A stretch of DNA of 18,491 bases. It comes from Candidatus Aegiribacteria sp. GTDB lineage: Bacteria; Fermentibacterota; Fermentibacteria; Fermentibacterales; JCC-6. The stretch spans positions 1 through 18,491 of the forward strand of contig DAOWNO010000007.1 in assembly GCA_030642525.1 (NCBI GenBank), given 5' to 3'. Below are positions 7,255 to 16,600 of this stretch, piece by piece; within the stretch, counting starts at the first letter, position 1, and the number at the start of each line of letters is the position of its first letter. The notes below the pieces were generated by a model. That model was not told where the DNA came from, made no database searches, and saw only the letters and a list, made by a program, of their open reading frames with translations. Position numbers and translations under genes: made by a program.

Positions 7255-7457
7255 TATGTGGAAAATTGCAATGATAATCTGTTGAAAATACATTGTTGTT
7301 GAAAACTCATATTTCACTATTCAGTTATTAACATTTTTTCAACATCCCTTAACTTGCATGCGTTCACATAACACGTGACATGTCTACATATCCACATGTA
7401 TAATAACTATCATTATTGTTCTCTTATAATTGTTTTCATCAAGCCGGAGGAAAACTT
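7255..7457. other. dnaA-dnaN intergenic DnaA-box cluster (oriC, right part)
   Basis: This 203-bp gap has no gene but is dense in box-like 9-mers: TGTGGAAAA (7257-7265), TGTTGAAAA (7280-7288 and 7297-7305), TTATTAACA (7325-7333), TTTTCAACA (7336-7344) and ATATCCACA (7388-7396). TGTGGAAAA equals the reverse of TTTTCCACA, the box form reported for cyanobacteria; TTATTAACA and ATATCCACA are each one base from TTATNCACA. Together with the cluster upstream of dnaA, it resembles the bipartite origins known in Bacillus and Helicobacter. Which part unwinds cannot be told by eye. Confidence 0.68.
7375..7404 (+). promoter_or_regulatory. Candidate dnaN operon promoter
   Basis: GTGACA (7375-7380, five of six to TTGACA) and a perfect TATAAT (7399-7404) are separated by 18 nt, about 54 nt before the dnaN start. 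The ATATCCACA DnaA-like box (7388-7396) falls in the spacer and a CACGTG palindrome overlaps the -35. A second TATAAT at 7425-7430 lacks a fitting -35. This would let dnaN and the gyrase genes be transcribed independently of dnaA. Confidence 0.55.
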
Positions 7458-8588
7458 ATGATCAAGCTTCTTGTCAATCATTCCGATTTACTGAAAGGCC
7501 TTAACTCTGTTGCAACAGCGCTTCCTGCAAGGAGCAGTCTTCCATACTTAACCAATATTCTTCTTGAAACAGAAGGAGACAAACTGAAACTGTCTGCAAC
7601 AGACCTTGATACTACTGTAATAACTATCATCCCTGCATCTATAACAACCACTGGTTCTATAACTCTTCCAGGAAAAAAGCTTCACGAAATTGTTCGTGAA
7701 TTACCTGAAGAAGAAGTAAGAATGAGTGCCACAGGTAACAGGATTACCATTAACTGCGGCCAGGGATCATTTGCTCTCAGTGGAAGTTCAAGTGAGCAAT
7801 TTCCTTCTCTCCCTTCAAAGAGCGGTGAGGAATCATGCATTGTTCCGGTCAATGTTTTTTCTGATGCCATAAGAAAAACATCTTATGCTGTAGCAAAAGA
7901 TGATTATAGAGCAACTCTTAATGGAGCTTTGCTTGATATAGGTAAAGATGGATTCGAGATGGTCGCTACTGACGGTCATAGACTTAGTTGTATTACACTG
8001 AAGAGCATAAAATCTGACTATTCTATTAAAGCGCTTGTTACACAGAAAGCACTTAATCTTTTTGCTAAACTTTCTACGGATGGTGATGTAAAGGTACGTT
8101 TTAAGGGTTCTCAAATATCGTTTGAATTTAATAATACTATTATATTCAGTCGTACAATAGATGGAGAGTATCCTCCTTACAAAAAAGTAATTCCCAGGGA
8201 TAATGACTGTATTCTTCATACAGAAAGGGAAAATCTTATTTCTGTTCTCAGGCGCGTTAAAACTATGGCTAATCCATCAACACATCAGATTAAGTTCTCT
8301 CTTGATAAAGAAAAAATAGTTGTTCAGGCGGAAAGTGCAGATGCCGGAGAAGCTAAAGAAACACTTATTTCTGAGTATGAAGGTATTCCATTCCAGGTTG
8401 GTTTCAACGGAAATTTCCTTATGGAGATTCTTCGTAATATGAGTTGTGAGAAAATTGTAATGAGGATGAAGGACAGTAGTACGGCAGTTCTGATAAACGA
8501 TGAAGAAGAATCTGAAGGAGATGACTCATACCTTGCACTTATAATGCCTGTTAAACTCTCTAAGACACTGGTGAACCAGACTGAATAA
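7458..8588 (+). CDS. dnaN: DNA polymerase III beta subunit (sliding clamp)
   Basis: The dimeric ring clamp tethers DNA polymerase III and other factors to DNA. The 376-residue product, beginning MIKLLVNHSDLL, has the usual length. Family landmarks are SATDLDTTV in domain 1, ATDGHRLS in the middle domain, IDGEYPPYKKVIP, and a C-terminal IMPVKL, the part of the clamp that helps form the partner-binding pocket. I chose the ATG at 7458 because GGAGG lies 8 nt before it. An in-frame ATG at 7416 would add 14 residues with no similarity and no SD. It is the first gene of the likely dnaN-DUF721-gyrB-gyrA operon. Confidence 0.96.
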   Translation: MIKLLVNHSDLLKGLNSVATALPARSSLPYLTNILLETEGDKLKLSATDLDTTVITIIPASITTTGSITLPGKKLHEIVRELPEEEVRMSATGNRITINCGQGSFALSGSSSEQFPSLPSKSGEESCIVPVNVFSDAIRKTSYAVAKDDYRATLNGALLDIGKDGFEMVATDGHRLSCITLKSIKSDYSIKALVTQKALNLFAKLSTDGDVKVRFKGSQISFEFNNTIIFSRTIDGEYPPYKKVIPRDNDCILHTERENLISVLRRVKTMANPSTHQIKFSLDKEKIVVQAESADAGEAKETLISEYEGIPFQVGFNGNFLMEILRNMSCEKIVMRMKDSSTAVLINDEEESEGDDSYLALIMPVKLSKTLVNQTE

Positions 8589-8624
8589 GATTAATGAAAA
8601 CAGCGGCCGGCTCAAGGATGACAG

Positions 8625-8969
8625 ATGAAAAAAATAGAAACCCTGATAGCTGATGTCTTCAGGAAATTTGATCTTGACAAGTACCAGAAGAGAAGAAAGA
8701 CCCTTGACAGCTGGAATGATATTGTAGGAGCAGAGCTTGCTGAATTAACCATACTTGCCGGCTGTGAAAGATCTGTAATTCTTGTAAAGATTCTTCACCC
8801 GGCTGCCGGAATGGAGATAAGGCTGAGGAAAGAAGAGATAATCTCGAATTTAAACAAAATTTCAGGTGAGGAGCTTTTTACTGATATTAAAGCATTGATG
8901 CCTGGAAAAATCGGAAGGCAGAAAAGTATTGATCGAACACGACGGACAAAACAAAGATTACGACGCTGA
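8625..8969 (+). CDS. DUF721 / DciA-like protein, probable replicative helicase operator
   Basis: A small basic protein of 114 residues. It has the DUF721 pattern: an N-terminal helix, SWNDIVGAELAELT (residues about 28-41), a strand region SVILVKILHPAAGMEIRLRKEEII, and LNKISGEELFTDIKALM. The C-terminus is Arg/Lys-rich (RTRRTKQRLRR). DUF721 includes DciA, which assists DnaB helicase loading in bacteria that lack DnaC or DnaI. Its place between the clamp and gyrase genes suits that role, but helicase loading is inferred here, not shown. AAGGA lies 6 nt before the ATG. The gene overlaps gyrB by 41 nt. It stands where recF often lies. Confidence 0.85.
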   Translation: MKKIETLIADVFRKFDLDKYQKRRKTLDSWNDIVGAELAELTILAGCERSVILVKILHPAAGMEIRLRKEEIISNLNKISGEELFTDIKALMPGKIGRQKSIDRTRRTKQRLRR

Positions 8970-10863
8970 TTCTATTAAGGTTCTCAAAGGTCTTGAACAT
9001 GTAAGAAAAAGACCAAGCATGTACATCGGCTCAACATCACAGACAGGTCTTCATCATATGGTATGGGAGGTGGTAGATAACAGCATTGATGAAGCTCAAT
9101 CAGGTTTTTGCACGGAGATTTTTGTTACACTGCATGCCGATGGATCTATTTCAGTTGACGATGACGGAAGAGGAATTCCTGTTGGCATGCACGAAACAGG
9201 AAAACCTGCCCTGGAAGTTGTAATGACTACACTGCATGCAGGAGGAAAATTCGATAACTCCGCTTATAAAACTTCCGGAGGCTTGCATGGTGTCGGTGTA
9301 AGTGTTGTGAATGCTCTGTCAGAGTGGTTGAGAGTAGAAATTCATAAAGACGGCTATATCTATTTTCAGGAATACAGAAGAGGTAAAACTCAGGCTGAAC
9401 AGAAAAAGCGGGGGAAAACAGAGCTTAAGGGAACAAAGATCAGATTCATGCCTGATTATGATGAAATATTTGAAACTTCTGAATTGAAGTATGAAACTCT
9501 GTCCAATAGATTGAGAGAACTTGCCTATCTTAATAAAGGATTGAAAATATCTATAAATGATGAACGCTCCGGGAATGATGTAAAAAATGAGGTGTTCTGT
9601 TTTGAGGGCGGATTGAGTTCTTTTGTTTCCTATATTAACGAGGCAAATCATACATTGCATGACCCTGTAAGAATTGAAGGAGAAATAGAGCTTGGAGATG
9701 AAGAAATTCTCTTAATTGATGTGGCGCTTCAGTACAACAAGGCATTTCAAGAGGATATTTTCAGCTTTGTAAACAATATCAATACAATTGACGGGGGAAC
9801 CCACCTGTCAGGTCTCAAGTCCGCGCTTACAAGAACTCTTAACGATTATGCATCAGCAAATAGAATGTTCACAAACAAGGATGATACTTTTTCAGGCAGC
9901 GATGTAAGAGAAGGACTGGTTGTTGTAATAAGTGTCAAAATCCCTGACCCTCAGTTTGAAGGTCAAACCAAAACAAGGCTTGGAAACAGGAATGTACAGG
10001 GAGCGGTGCTGTCTCTTGTAAACAGAGGTCTTGCCACATTTTTTGAGGAAAACCCTTCAATCGCAAAAAAAATAGCGCAGAAATGTATACTCAATAACAG
10101 ATCAAGACAGGCCGCAAAGAAAGCTAGAGAATTAACCAGAAGAAAGTCAGCTCTTGAAACAGCTGCGCTGCCGGGTAAACTCGCAGACTGTACCGTGAAT
10201 GAACCCGAGGAAGCAGAGCTGTTTATCGTAGAGGGAAATTCTGCCGGAGGATCAGCAAAACAGGGAAGAAACAGATACTTTCAGGCAATTCTACCACTTA
10301 GAGGCAAGATAATTAATGTTGAGAAGGCACAACTTGGTAAAGTACTAAACAACAATGAGATAAGAACTATTATTACTGCTGCTGGAACCGGAATCGAAGA
10401 AGATTTTGACATAAACAGTCTTCGATACCATAAAATCATAATAATGACCGATGCGGATGTAGACGGGTCACATATACGCACGCTTCTGTTGACTTTCTTT
10501 TACAGACACATGATAGAACTCATAGAAAGAGGTTACGTTTACATAGCTCAACCACCTCTGTATCTGATAAAGAAAGGTAAAACAAAGCGTTACGCTTACA
10601 ACGAGAAAGAAAGAAAAGGAATAATAAAGGAATTAGGAGATCAGGGTTTGGTAATACAGCGATACAAGGGTTTGGGAGAAATGAATCCGGATCAGTTATG
10701 GGCAACAACTATGGATCCGGAAACAAGGCTGCTTCTTAAAGTACGCCTTGAGAACACTATGGAGGCCAGCCATATATTTTCGGTTCTTATGGGTGATGAT
10801 GTAGAACCAAGACGTGAATTTATACAGCTTCATGCTGCAGAAGTAAGAAATCTGGATGTTTAG
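8929..10863 (+). CDS. gyrB: DNA gyrase subunit B
   Basis: The ATPase subunit of gyrase, which with GyrA introduces negative supercoils. The 644-residue product has the GHKL ATPase domain: VWEVVDNSIDEA (45-56) with the catalytic Glu, DDDGRGIP (77-84), GGLHGVGVSVVNALS (117-131) and the QTK loop (346-348). The TOPRIM domain has EGNSAGGSAKQG (435-446) with the catalytic Glu and DADVDG (508-513), followed by QRYKGLGEMNPDQLW. Asn437 stands where Asp is normally found (E. coli D426). The start is TTG at 8929, with GGAAGG 10 nt upstream; no ATG or GTG fits, since the conserved YDADSIKVL begins only 11 codons later. The start lies inside the DUF721 gene. There is no E. coli-type long insertion in the C-terminal part. 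Confidence 0.97.
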   Translation: MIEHDGQNKDYDADSIKVLKGLEHVRKRPSMYIGSTSQTGLHHMVWEVVDNSIDEAQSGFCTEIFVTLHADGSISVDDDGRGIPVGMHETGKPALEVVMTTLHAGGKFDNSAYKTSGGLHGVGVSVVNALSEWLRVEIHKDGYIYFQEYRRGKTQAEQKKRGKTELKGTKIRFMPDYDEIFETSELKYETLSNRLRELAYLNKGLKISINDERSGNDVKNEVFCFEGGLSSFVSYINEANHTLHDPVRIEGEIELGDEEILLIDVALQYNKAFQEDIFSFVNNINTIDGGTHLSGLKSALTRTLNDYASANRMFTNKDDTFSGSDVREGLVVVISVKIPDPQFEGQTKTRLGNRNVQGAVLSLVNRGLATFFEENPSIAKKIAQKCILNNRSRQAAKKARELTRRKSALETAALPGKLADCTVNEPEEAELFIVEGNSAGGSAKQGRNRYFQAILPLRGKIINVEKAQLGKVLNNNEIRTIITAAGTGIEEDFDINSLRYHKIIIMTDADVDGSHIRTLLLTFFYRHMIELIERGYVYIAQPPLYLIKKGKTKRYAYNEKERKGIIKELGDQGLVIQRYKGLGEMNPDQLWATTMDPETRLLLKVRLENTMEASHIFSVLMGDDVEPRREFIQLHAAEVRNLDV

Positions 10864-10917
10864 AAAATGCATCACAATGCATAAATATTGCCTTAAGACA
10901 GGCTTGGAGGCGGTCAT

Positions 10918-13377
10918 TTGAACGGCAGTACAGATGGAATAATAGAAATCATCGACATAGAAGAGGAGATGAAACGCTCTTATATGGATTATTCCATGAG
11001 TGTCATAGTCTCGAGAGCACTTCCAGATGTGCGGGATGGGTTGAAACCTGTACACAGGCGAATTCTATATTCGATGTATGAACAGAAACTCACGTATAAG
11101 CGGCCATATAAGAAGTCCGCTGCAGTAGTGGGAGATGTTCTTGGAAAATATCACCCTCATGGAGACTCCGCTGTCTATGATGCAATGGTGCGGATGGCTC
11201 AGGATTTCTCGCTGAGACACCCGCTTATTGATGGACAGGGCAACTTCGGATCGATAGATGGAGATCCGGCGGCCGCGTACAGATATACGGAAGCAAGAAT
11301 GTCCAGAATAGGCGGAGAGATGCTTCGCGATATCGATAGCGAAACAGTAGATATGGTTCCAAATTTTGATGATCGCCTGAAAGAACCTTCAATACTGCCT
11401 GCCGGTATACCTAATCTTCTCGTTAATGGATCGTCTGGAATTGCTGTAGGTATGGCCACGAATATCCCACCAAATAATCTCAGAGAAGTTATTGATGCAT
11501 GCTGCAGGATCATAGAGCACCCCGATTTTTCAGATGAAGAGCTTTTTGAGATTGTCAGAGGACCGGATTTTCCCACAGGTGGAATAATCATGGGTCTTCG
11601 AGGAATCAGAGATGCTTACAGTAAAGGAAAGGGATTGATTCATGTCCGCGGCAAAGTGATTATGGAAGTGACACAAAAAGGCAGGGAAGCAATCATAATT
11701 TCAGAAATTCCCTATCAGGTTAACAAGACTTCACTTATCGAGAATATAGCAAACCTTGTGAAACACAAGAAGATTACGATGATAGCCGATCTTCGTGATG
11801 AGTCCGACAGAGACGGAATGCGGATAGTGATAGAGCTGAAGAGAGACGCTGTAACTGAAGTAGTACTTAACCAGATTTATAAACACACAGCGCTCGCGAA
11901 AACGTTTGGAGTTAACAGTCTTGCCCTGGCTGGAGGAAGACCTGTAAGGCTTAATCTTCGCCAGATGATTGATCACTACATTGAACACAGACATGATGTC
12001 ATTGAGAGAAGGATTGCATTCGACCTGAAAAAGGCGGAAGCAAGATCACACATAGTTGAAGGCCTCTTAAAGGCTCAGGATGTTATAGAAGATGTAATAA
12101 GAGTTATCAGAGAATCTGGAAGCAGCGAAGAAGCAAAGAAAAAGCTCATAGAAGTATTTGAATTCTCCGAAATGCAGGCTCAGGCAATATTAGAAATGCG
12201 TTTAAGAAGACTTACCGGAATGGAGCGGGAAGAACTGGAAGAAGAACATGAAGAACTCAGGGTTCTTCTTGAAAAACTTCGCTTATTGGCTTCTAATCGC
12301 TTTGAACGCATGAAGGTTGTGTCGGAAGAGTTAAAGGAAGTTGCCGAGATATACGGTGAAGACAGGAAAACGGAAATAGAACCATTTGCGGCAGATGAGT
12401 TTGATATAGAAGATCTGATACCCGATGATGAAATGGTAATAACCCTATCGCGCGAGGGGTATGTAAAGAGACTTTCAACGGACACCTACAAAAGTCAGCA
12501 CAGAGGCGGAAAGGGAATCACAGGAGCAAGAACGAAGGAGGAAGATTCAATTGATCAGATATTTGTATCCTCCAACCATAGTTACATATTGTTTTTCACC
12601 AATCAGGGAAGATGTTACTGGCTGAAGGTCTATAAAATTCCAGAAGCAGGAAGAATCAGTAAAGGTAAAGCTATTGTTAATCTTCTGGATCTCGAGCCGG
12701 AAGAACGCCCGGTCGCTAATGTATGCGTTAAGGAGTTCGATGAAAACCGCTTCATCCTGATGTCGACCAGCAATGGAATTATTAAGAAGACCCCTCTCTC
12801 CAGTTACAGCCATCCACGACGGAACGGCATATGGGCGATCAAACTTGATGAGAACGCGGAACTCGTCAGTGCCTCGTTGACAAACGGAAACAGCAGAGTT
12901 CTTCTTGCGCTGGCAAACGGGAAAGCAAATAGATTCAGTGAAAAAGAAATACGTTCCATGGGAAGATATACCAGAGGAGTAAGAGGAATAAAAGTTACTG
13001 GTAATGACAGTCTCGTGGGTATGGTTGTCATGAACGAACCCGGAAGCGTGCTTACAGTTACTGAAAATGGATTTGGAAAACGAACCTGGTCAGAAAATTA
13101 CAGACTTACTCACAGAGGAAGTACCGGCGTCATAAACATCCGTAATATAGAGCGGAATGGCCGGGTAATTTCAATAACACAGGTGACAGAAGAAGATGAA
13201 CTAATTCTTGTTTCAGCCCTGGGAATGATTATCCGGTTACCTGTCGAGCAGATTAGAGAAATGGGAAGAAGCACTATGGGAGTGAGACTTATGAATCTGC
13301 CGGATAATGACAGGGTCGTTGATGTCGCTGTAGTCCGACCGGGGAATGAACATGTTCCAGCAGAGGAGCAGAAATAA
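10918..13377 (+). CDS. gyrA: DNA gyrase subunit A
   Basis: The DNA cleavage and rejoining subunit of gyrase, 819 residues. The breakage-reunion domain includes SRALPDVRDGLKPVHRRIL (32-50), GKYHPHGDSAVYDAM (76-90), and RYTEARM with the catalytic Tyr at residue 123. Ser84 and Asp88 match the quinolone-binding positions of E. coli (S83, D87), so they are the sensitive type. The C-terminal beta-pinwheel carries a GyrA-box-like QHRGGKG (about residue 527), where the E. coli box reads QRRGGKG. The start is TTG at 10918 with a full GGAGG SD 7 nt upstream. A 54-nt gap separates it from gyrB and contains two tiny inverted repeats. The TAA stop overlaps the open frame of the next gene. Confidence 0.97.
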   Translation: MNGSTDGIIEIIDIEEEMKRSYMDYSMSVIVSRALPDVRDGLKPVHRRILYSMYEQKLTYKRPYKKSAAVVGDVLGKYHPHGDSAVYDAMVRMAQDFSLRHPLIDGQGNFGSIDGDPAAAYRYTEARMSRIGGEMLRDIDSETVDMVPNFDDRLKEPSILPAGIPNLLVNGSSGIAVGMATNIPPNNLREVIDACCRIIEHPDFSDEELFEIVRGPDFPTGGIIMGLRGIRDAYSKGKGLIHVRGKVIMEVTQKGREAIIISEIPYQVNKTSLIENIANLVKHKKITMIADLRDESDRDGMRIVIELKRDAVTEVVLNQIYKHTALAKTFGVNSLALAGGRPVRLNLRQMIDHYIEHRHDVIERRIAFDLKKAEARSHIVEGLLKAQDVIEDVIRVIRESGSSEEAKKKLIEVFEFSEMQAQAILEMRLRRLTGMEREELEEEHEELRVLLEKLRLLASNRFERMKVVSEELKEVAEIYGEDRKTEIEPFAADEFDIEDLIPDDEMVITLSREGYVKRLSTDTYKSQHRGGKGITGARTKEEDSIDQIFVSSNHSYILFFTNQGRCYWLKVYKIPEAGRISKGKAIVNLLDLEPEERPVANVCVKEFDENRFILMSTSNGIIKKTPLSSYSHPRRNGIWAIKLDENAELVSASLTNGNSRVLLALANGKANRFSEKEIRSMGRYTRGVRGIKVTGNDSLVGMVVMNEPGSVLTVTENGFGKRTWSENYRLTHRGSTGVINIRNIERNGRVISITQVTEEDELILVSALGMIIRLPVEQIREMGRSTMGVRLMNLPDNDRVVDVAVVRPGNEHVPAEEQK

Positions 13378-13640
13378 AGGTTAGAAAAATAGTCCGAGAA
13401 ATAGAATCCTGGAGCAAAGAGAACGGGCTTTACTCAGTCCACCCTCCGGAAGTTGGAAAAGGTTTTTCGCTTCCTTCGAAATCACTGAACAAATCAATTA
13501 TAGAGCCTGCAGCAAGAGGCAAGATCTTCGATATACCCCTGTTTTCAAGGGATTGGCCAGAAGCGGGAGAAATTCTTGCATACCTTCTCTCAACAATTAA
13601 GAAAGGTGACGGCAAAACTCTTCTCGAAAACCTTGAAAGA
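13374..13640 (+). other. Probable N-terminal coding extension of the next gene, without a standard start codon
   Basis: The frame of the large downstream ORF is open from 13350. Between the gyrA stop and its first ATG (13641) it reads like real protein, for example REIESWSKENGLYSV and KSIIEPAARGKIFDIPLF, with no stop. No ATG, GTG or TTG occurs in this stretch. The best-placed start is ATA at 13374, five nt after AGAGGAG (13362-13368) and overlapping the gyrA TAA as ATAA. A second ATA at 13389 has AAAGG 8 nt upstream. This would add 89 residues. It is inferred from reading-frame quality. Confidence 0.6.
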
Positions 13641-16600
13641 ATGAATGAACCACCTCCGGTAGAGCAGGATATGGCAACTGAATGGTTCTCAGCCGTGAGC
13701 AACCTTCCATCGTCTGCTGTTGTTATAGCCGTCCTCGAATTCTTTCATCTCAGCTGGACATGGAATCAGATAGGACCGAGTACAGGCTTAAAATTCAAAG
13801 AATTCCTCAGCCTGCTTTATCGAGTCTTTCAGGTGCTTTCAGAAACACAGGGAGACGTGACTCTTGTCAGGAGCATGATACTGAAGGGTTTCAAATGGCC
13901 TGAACGTTTTGGTTTCATCCTTGAGAGAACTAGAATCGGAGGAGGAAATGTCATACGTGCTCTTGAGAAAGCACAGGAACTAATACCTGAGATACCACTT
14001 GTTGCAGAAAAGTCTCTGGTTGACTTTGCTCTGGAAACAGGATGGTATCTTCTCGGAAACGAAAACCTCCCTGTGTGGAGAGCTGTTGGCAGAAATGGAG
14101 AATCTCTTCTGAGAAAGCTGAGGGGATTTTCAATACAGATGGAGTCTATCAAAATTCTTTCAGGATTTCTTGGACGTATGGAAGAAACAGATCAGCTTCA
14201 AAATCTGCTTGAAGACTCAATTCGCGGTGAGATAGAAAATATTGTCGGCTTGATGGAAGAGCCCTTGCTTTCAGAAACACTTGAACTGCTTTCAGAGGAT
14301 GCGATCAGAGCGCTTACAAGACGATCTGAAAGAGACATGTGCCTGGATATCATGGCCATACCGGTCAGAGACGGTTCCCCTTTTAAATACGGTCAGGCTA
14401 TTGCCGATATGATGCTGTTCAGCAGCAGAGGGAAAGCAGAGAGAAATGTATTTGATGAGGTATACTCACTTTGCTCGAAAAATGAAAACACCAGTCTTAT
14501 TATTGAAATTGCCAGGATGTCGGCTGAACGCCGGGAAACACCTTTTTATAACAAACTGAAGACAGAATACTATCTTCAATTCGTACCGGTTGCTCTTTCA
14601 ATCCTTGAGGGCAAAGATAAACCACCTGATATCAGACGAGTTACTAATTCTATTGGCCGGCTTATGGATGCAGTACTGAGCCAGGATGATCCGTCCATAT
14701 CGCTGGAATCACTGGAAAATCTGGTTGCTGAAACAGAAATCAATTTCGATAAGCTTCTTCCTGCCTTGATACTGCTGCTTCGATCAACCAATGAACCATT
14801 GAAGCATGAGCATGTTATCAAGAGTGAGACATTCGTTATGATACTTGATCTGCTGGATGACAATTATAGCAGAAGACTTCTTGAAGGAGAACAGACACAC
14901 TGGCTTTCTCCTCTTGCCAACGGAAGCATTGATTCCTGCACGAAAGTTGTTGAGGCTCTGGGGAGAATTTCCAATCAATCTCTGCGAAGCCGTTTTATGG
15001 ACAAAGTGATAGCTCCTCTTTTTCAGGAGATTGGAGCAGAGGAACTGATTTTCGGCGAGTTAATTGCATCTGCCGTCTCCACATACAATAGAGAAATGAG
15101 TCTGGAGCAACTGAGAATCGAAGAAACAACCATCCTTGGCAGACTCTTCAGGGCAGAAGACAGGAGTAAAGCGCTTAATGTATCAATGAATCGGCTTCTG
15201 AGGATACCTGGCATAGAAGAGAAAAGCGCAAACGATCTTATATACTGTGCCCGTACGCTTTGTGACACTCTTTCTCAACAGGCCGTCTGGCTTGAGAAGT
15301 CAGGCCACAGAATATTCAGCAGATTTCTCTCAAGAGGATTAACGGCTTTCGTTAAAACACTGGTTGAGTATCCGGAAATTTCGGAACACCTGACAAGCGG
15401 TAACCTGATGAAAGAATTGCTGACAAGAATGATTCCTTTTAAGGAAACGGAAGACAGCAATGTTGCTCTGTGGCAGCTGAAAACCGCGTCGGTGTTTTTC
15501 GGTGAGACTATTCCTTACTCTGTAGAAATACTTACAGGCAAACCTGAACTGGTGATTTCATATCTTCGAGATGTTACGGAACTGGCCGTTGGTTCGATGC
15601 ATGGAGAACTTGCAGGAGCTACTTTTCTTTCCTGGATGTCGCAAAGACTGGAGAAAAAGCTCATTGATGAATATGTGCGAAAACTCGACAACGGCGCTGT
15701 TATAGCAGAAGTTCAGAGCGATATCGAGGGATCACAGCTGATGAATGCCTGGCGAGCTGTCCGAGACAAATCATCTGAAATACTAAGAGATACGATTGAT
15801 TCTCTGAAAGCGGTAACCCAGCAGGTACTTCACAGAAAAATAGTAATAAGAGAAGGAAGAAAACTGGTTGAAGGATTTCTGGAAAACGGGTGTGAGGAGC
15901 TTATTTTTAAAGTCTCCGTATCTCCCGACAAAAAAGAAGTTACAGAGCTTCAAAAAGTTGCGGGGGATTTCGAGCTGATAAATATTTTCAGAATAATGGA
16001 AGGAAGAGGAAATATCGGAGAGAAGAAACAGATTCCTGAAAAAGTAGTGCAGTTTTTTCTTTCTCGCGATTGTCCTCCTGGAGAAAATCCATGCAGGTAC
16101 TGGAGAAGCAAAGCCTTCTCCCCTCTGGAGAATGTACTTGTTGATATCGTTCTGCTCTATACAAGCAACGAAAGTCTCTCAAAGATTGAACAGATGATGG
16201 ACGATTTTGTAGAGATTATAGGGTATCTCGGCACTGATGAGGTTTTCAGACCGTCCATCATTTTTACGGCATTGGAAAAATCACTTTCGAAAACAGATAA
16301 AGGAAAAAAACTTACCGTTCATATGGTGGAGAAAAATCTGGAAAAGAATATATACAGGCTAATGTGGCGTAGAAAAGCAACGAAAAAGACATCCGAATCT
16401 GTAAGTAAATATATACCCGAAAAAAAGATAACCAACATGCTTTTTGACAGAATCACCAGAGAAAAAACATCAAGGGAACAAATTCTATTCACAAAGAAAT
16501 ACGCAAGAATATTTGCAGCGGTTGAAGGTGTAATCATGAAGCGTAAAAACTCGGAGATACAATCTGCCAGATCGGTTCTGCAACATATCTGGATATTCAA

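Noticed and set aside
7367..7382. CACGTG core as a second parS site
   Set aside because: The flanks (ATAA and ACAT) do not form the GTTTC/GAAAC arms of the consensus; only the central 6 bp match.
10867..10903. ATGCAT-CACA-ATGCAT and GCCT-N6-AGGC hairpins between gyrB and gyrA as a terminator
   Set aside because: Stems of only 6 and 4 bp with no U-tract after them; too weak to call a terminator between genes that are normally co-transcribed.
13374..13377. gyrA fused to the downstream protein by -1 frameshifting
   Set aside because: No slippery site at the gyrA end and GyrA already has a complete C-terminal domain; a separate start overlapping the stop is more likely.
13430..13702. Minus-strand 90-codon ORF downstream of gyrA
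   Set aside because: It lies opposite the protein-like plus-strand frame that continues into the giant gene, and has no SD or family resemblance; a shadow.
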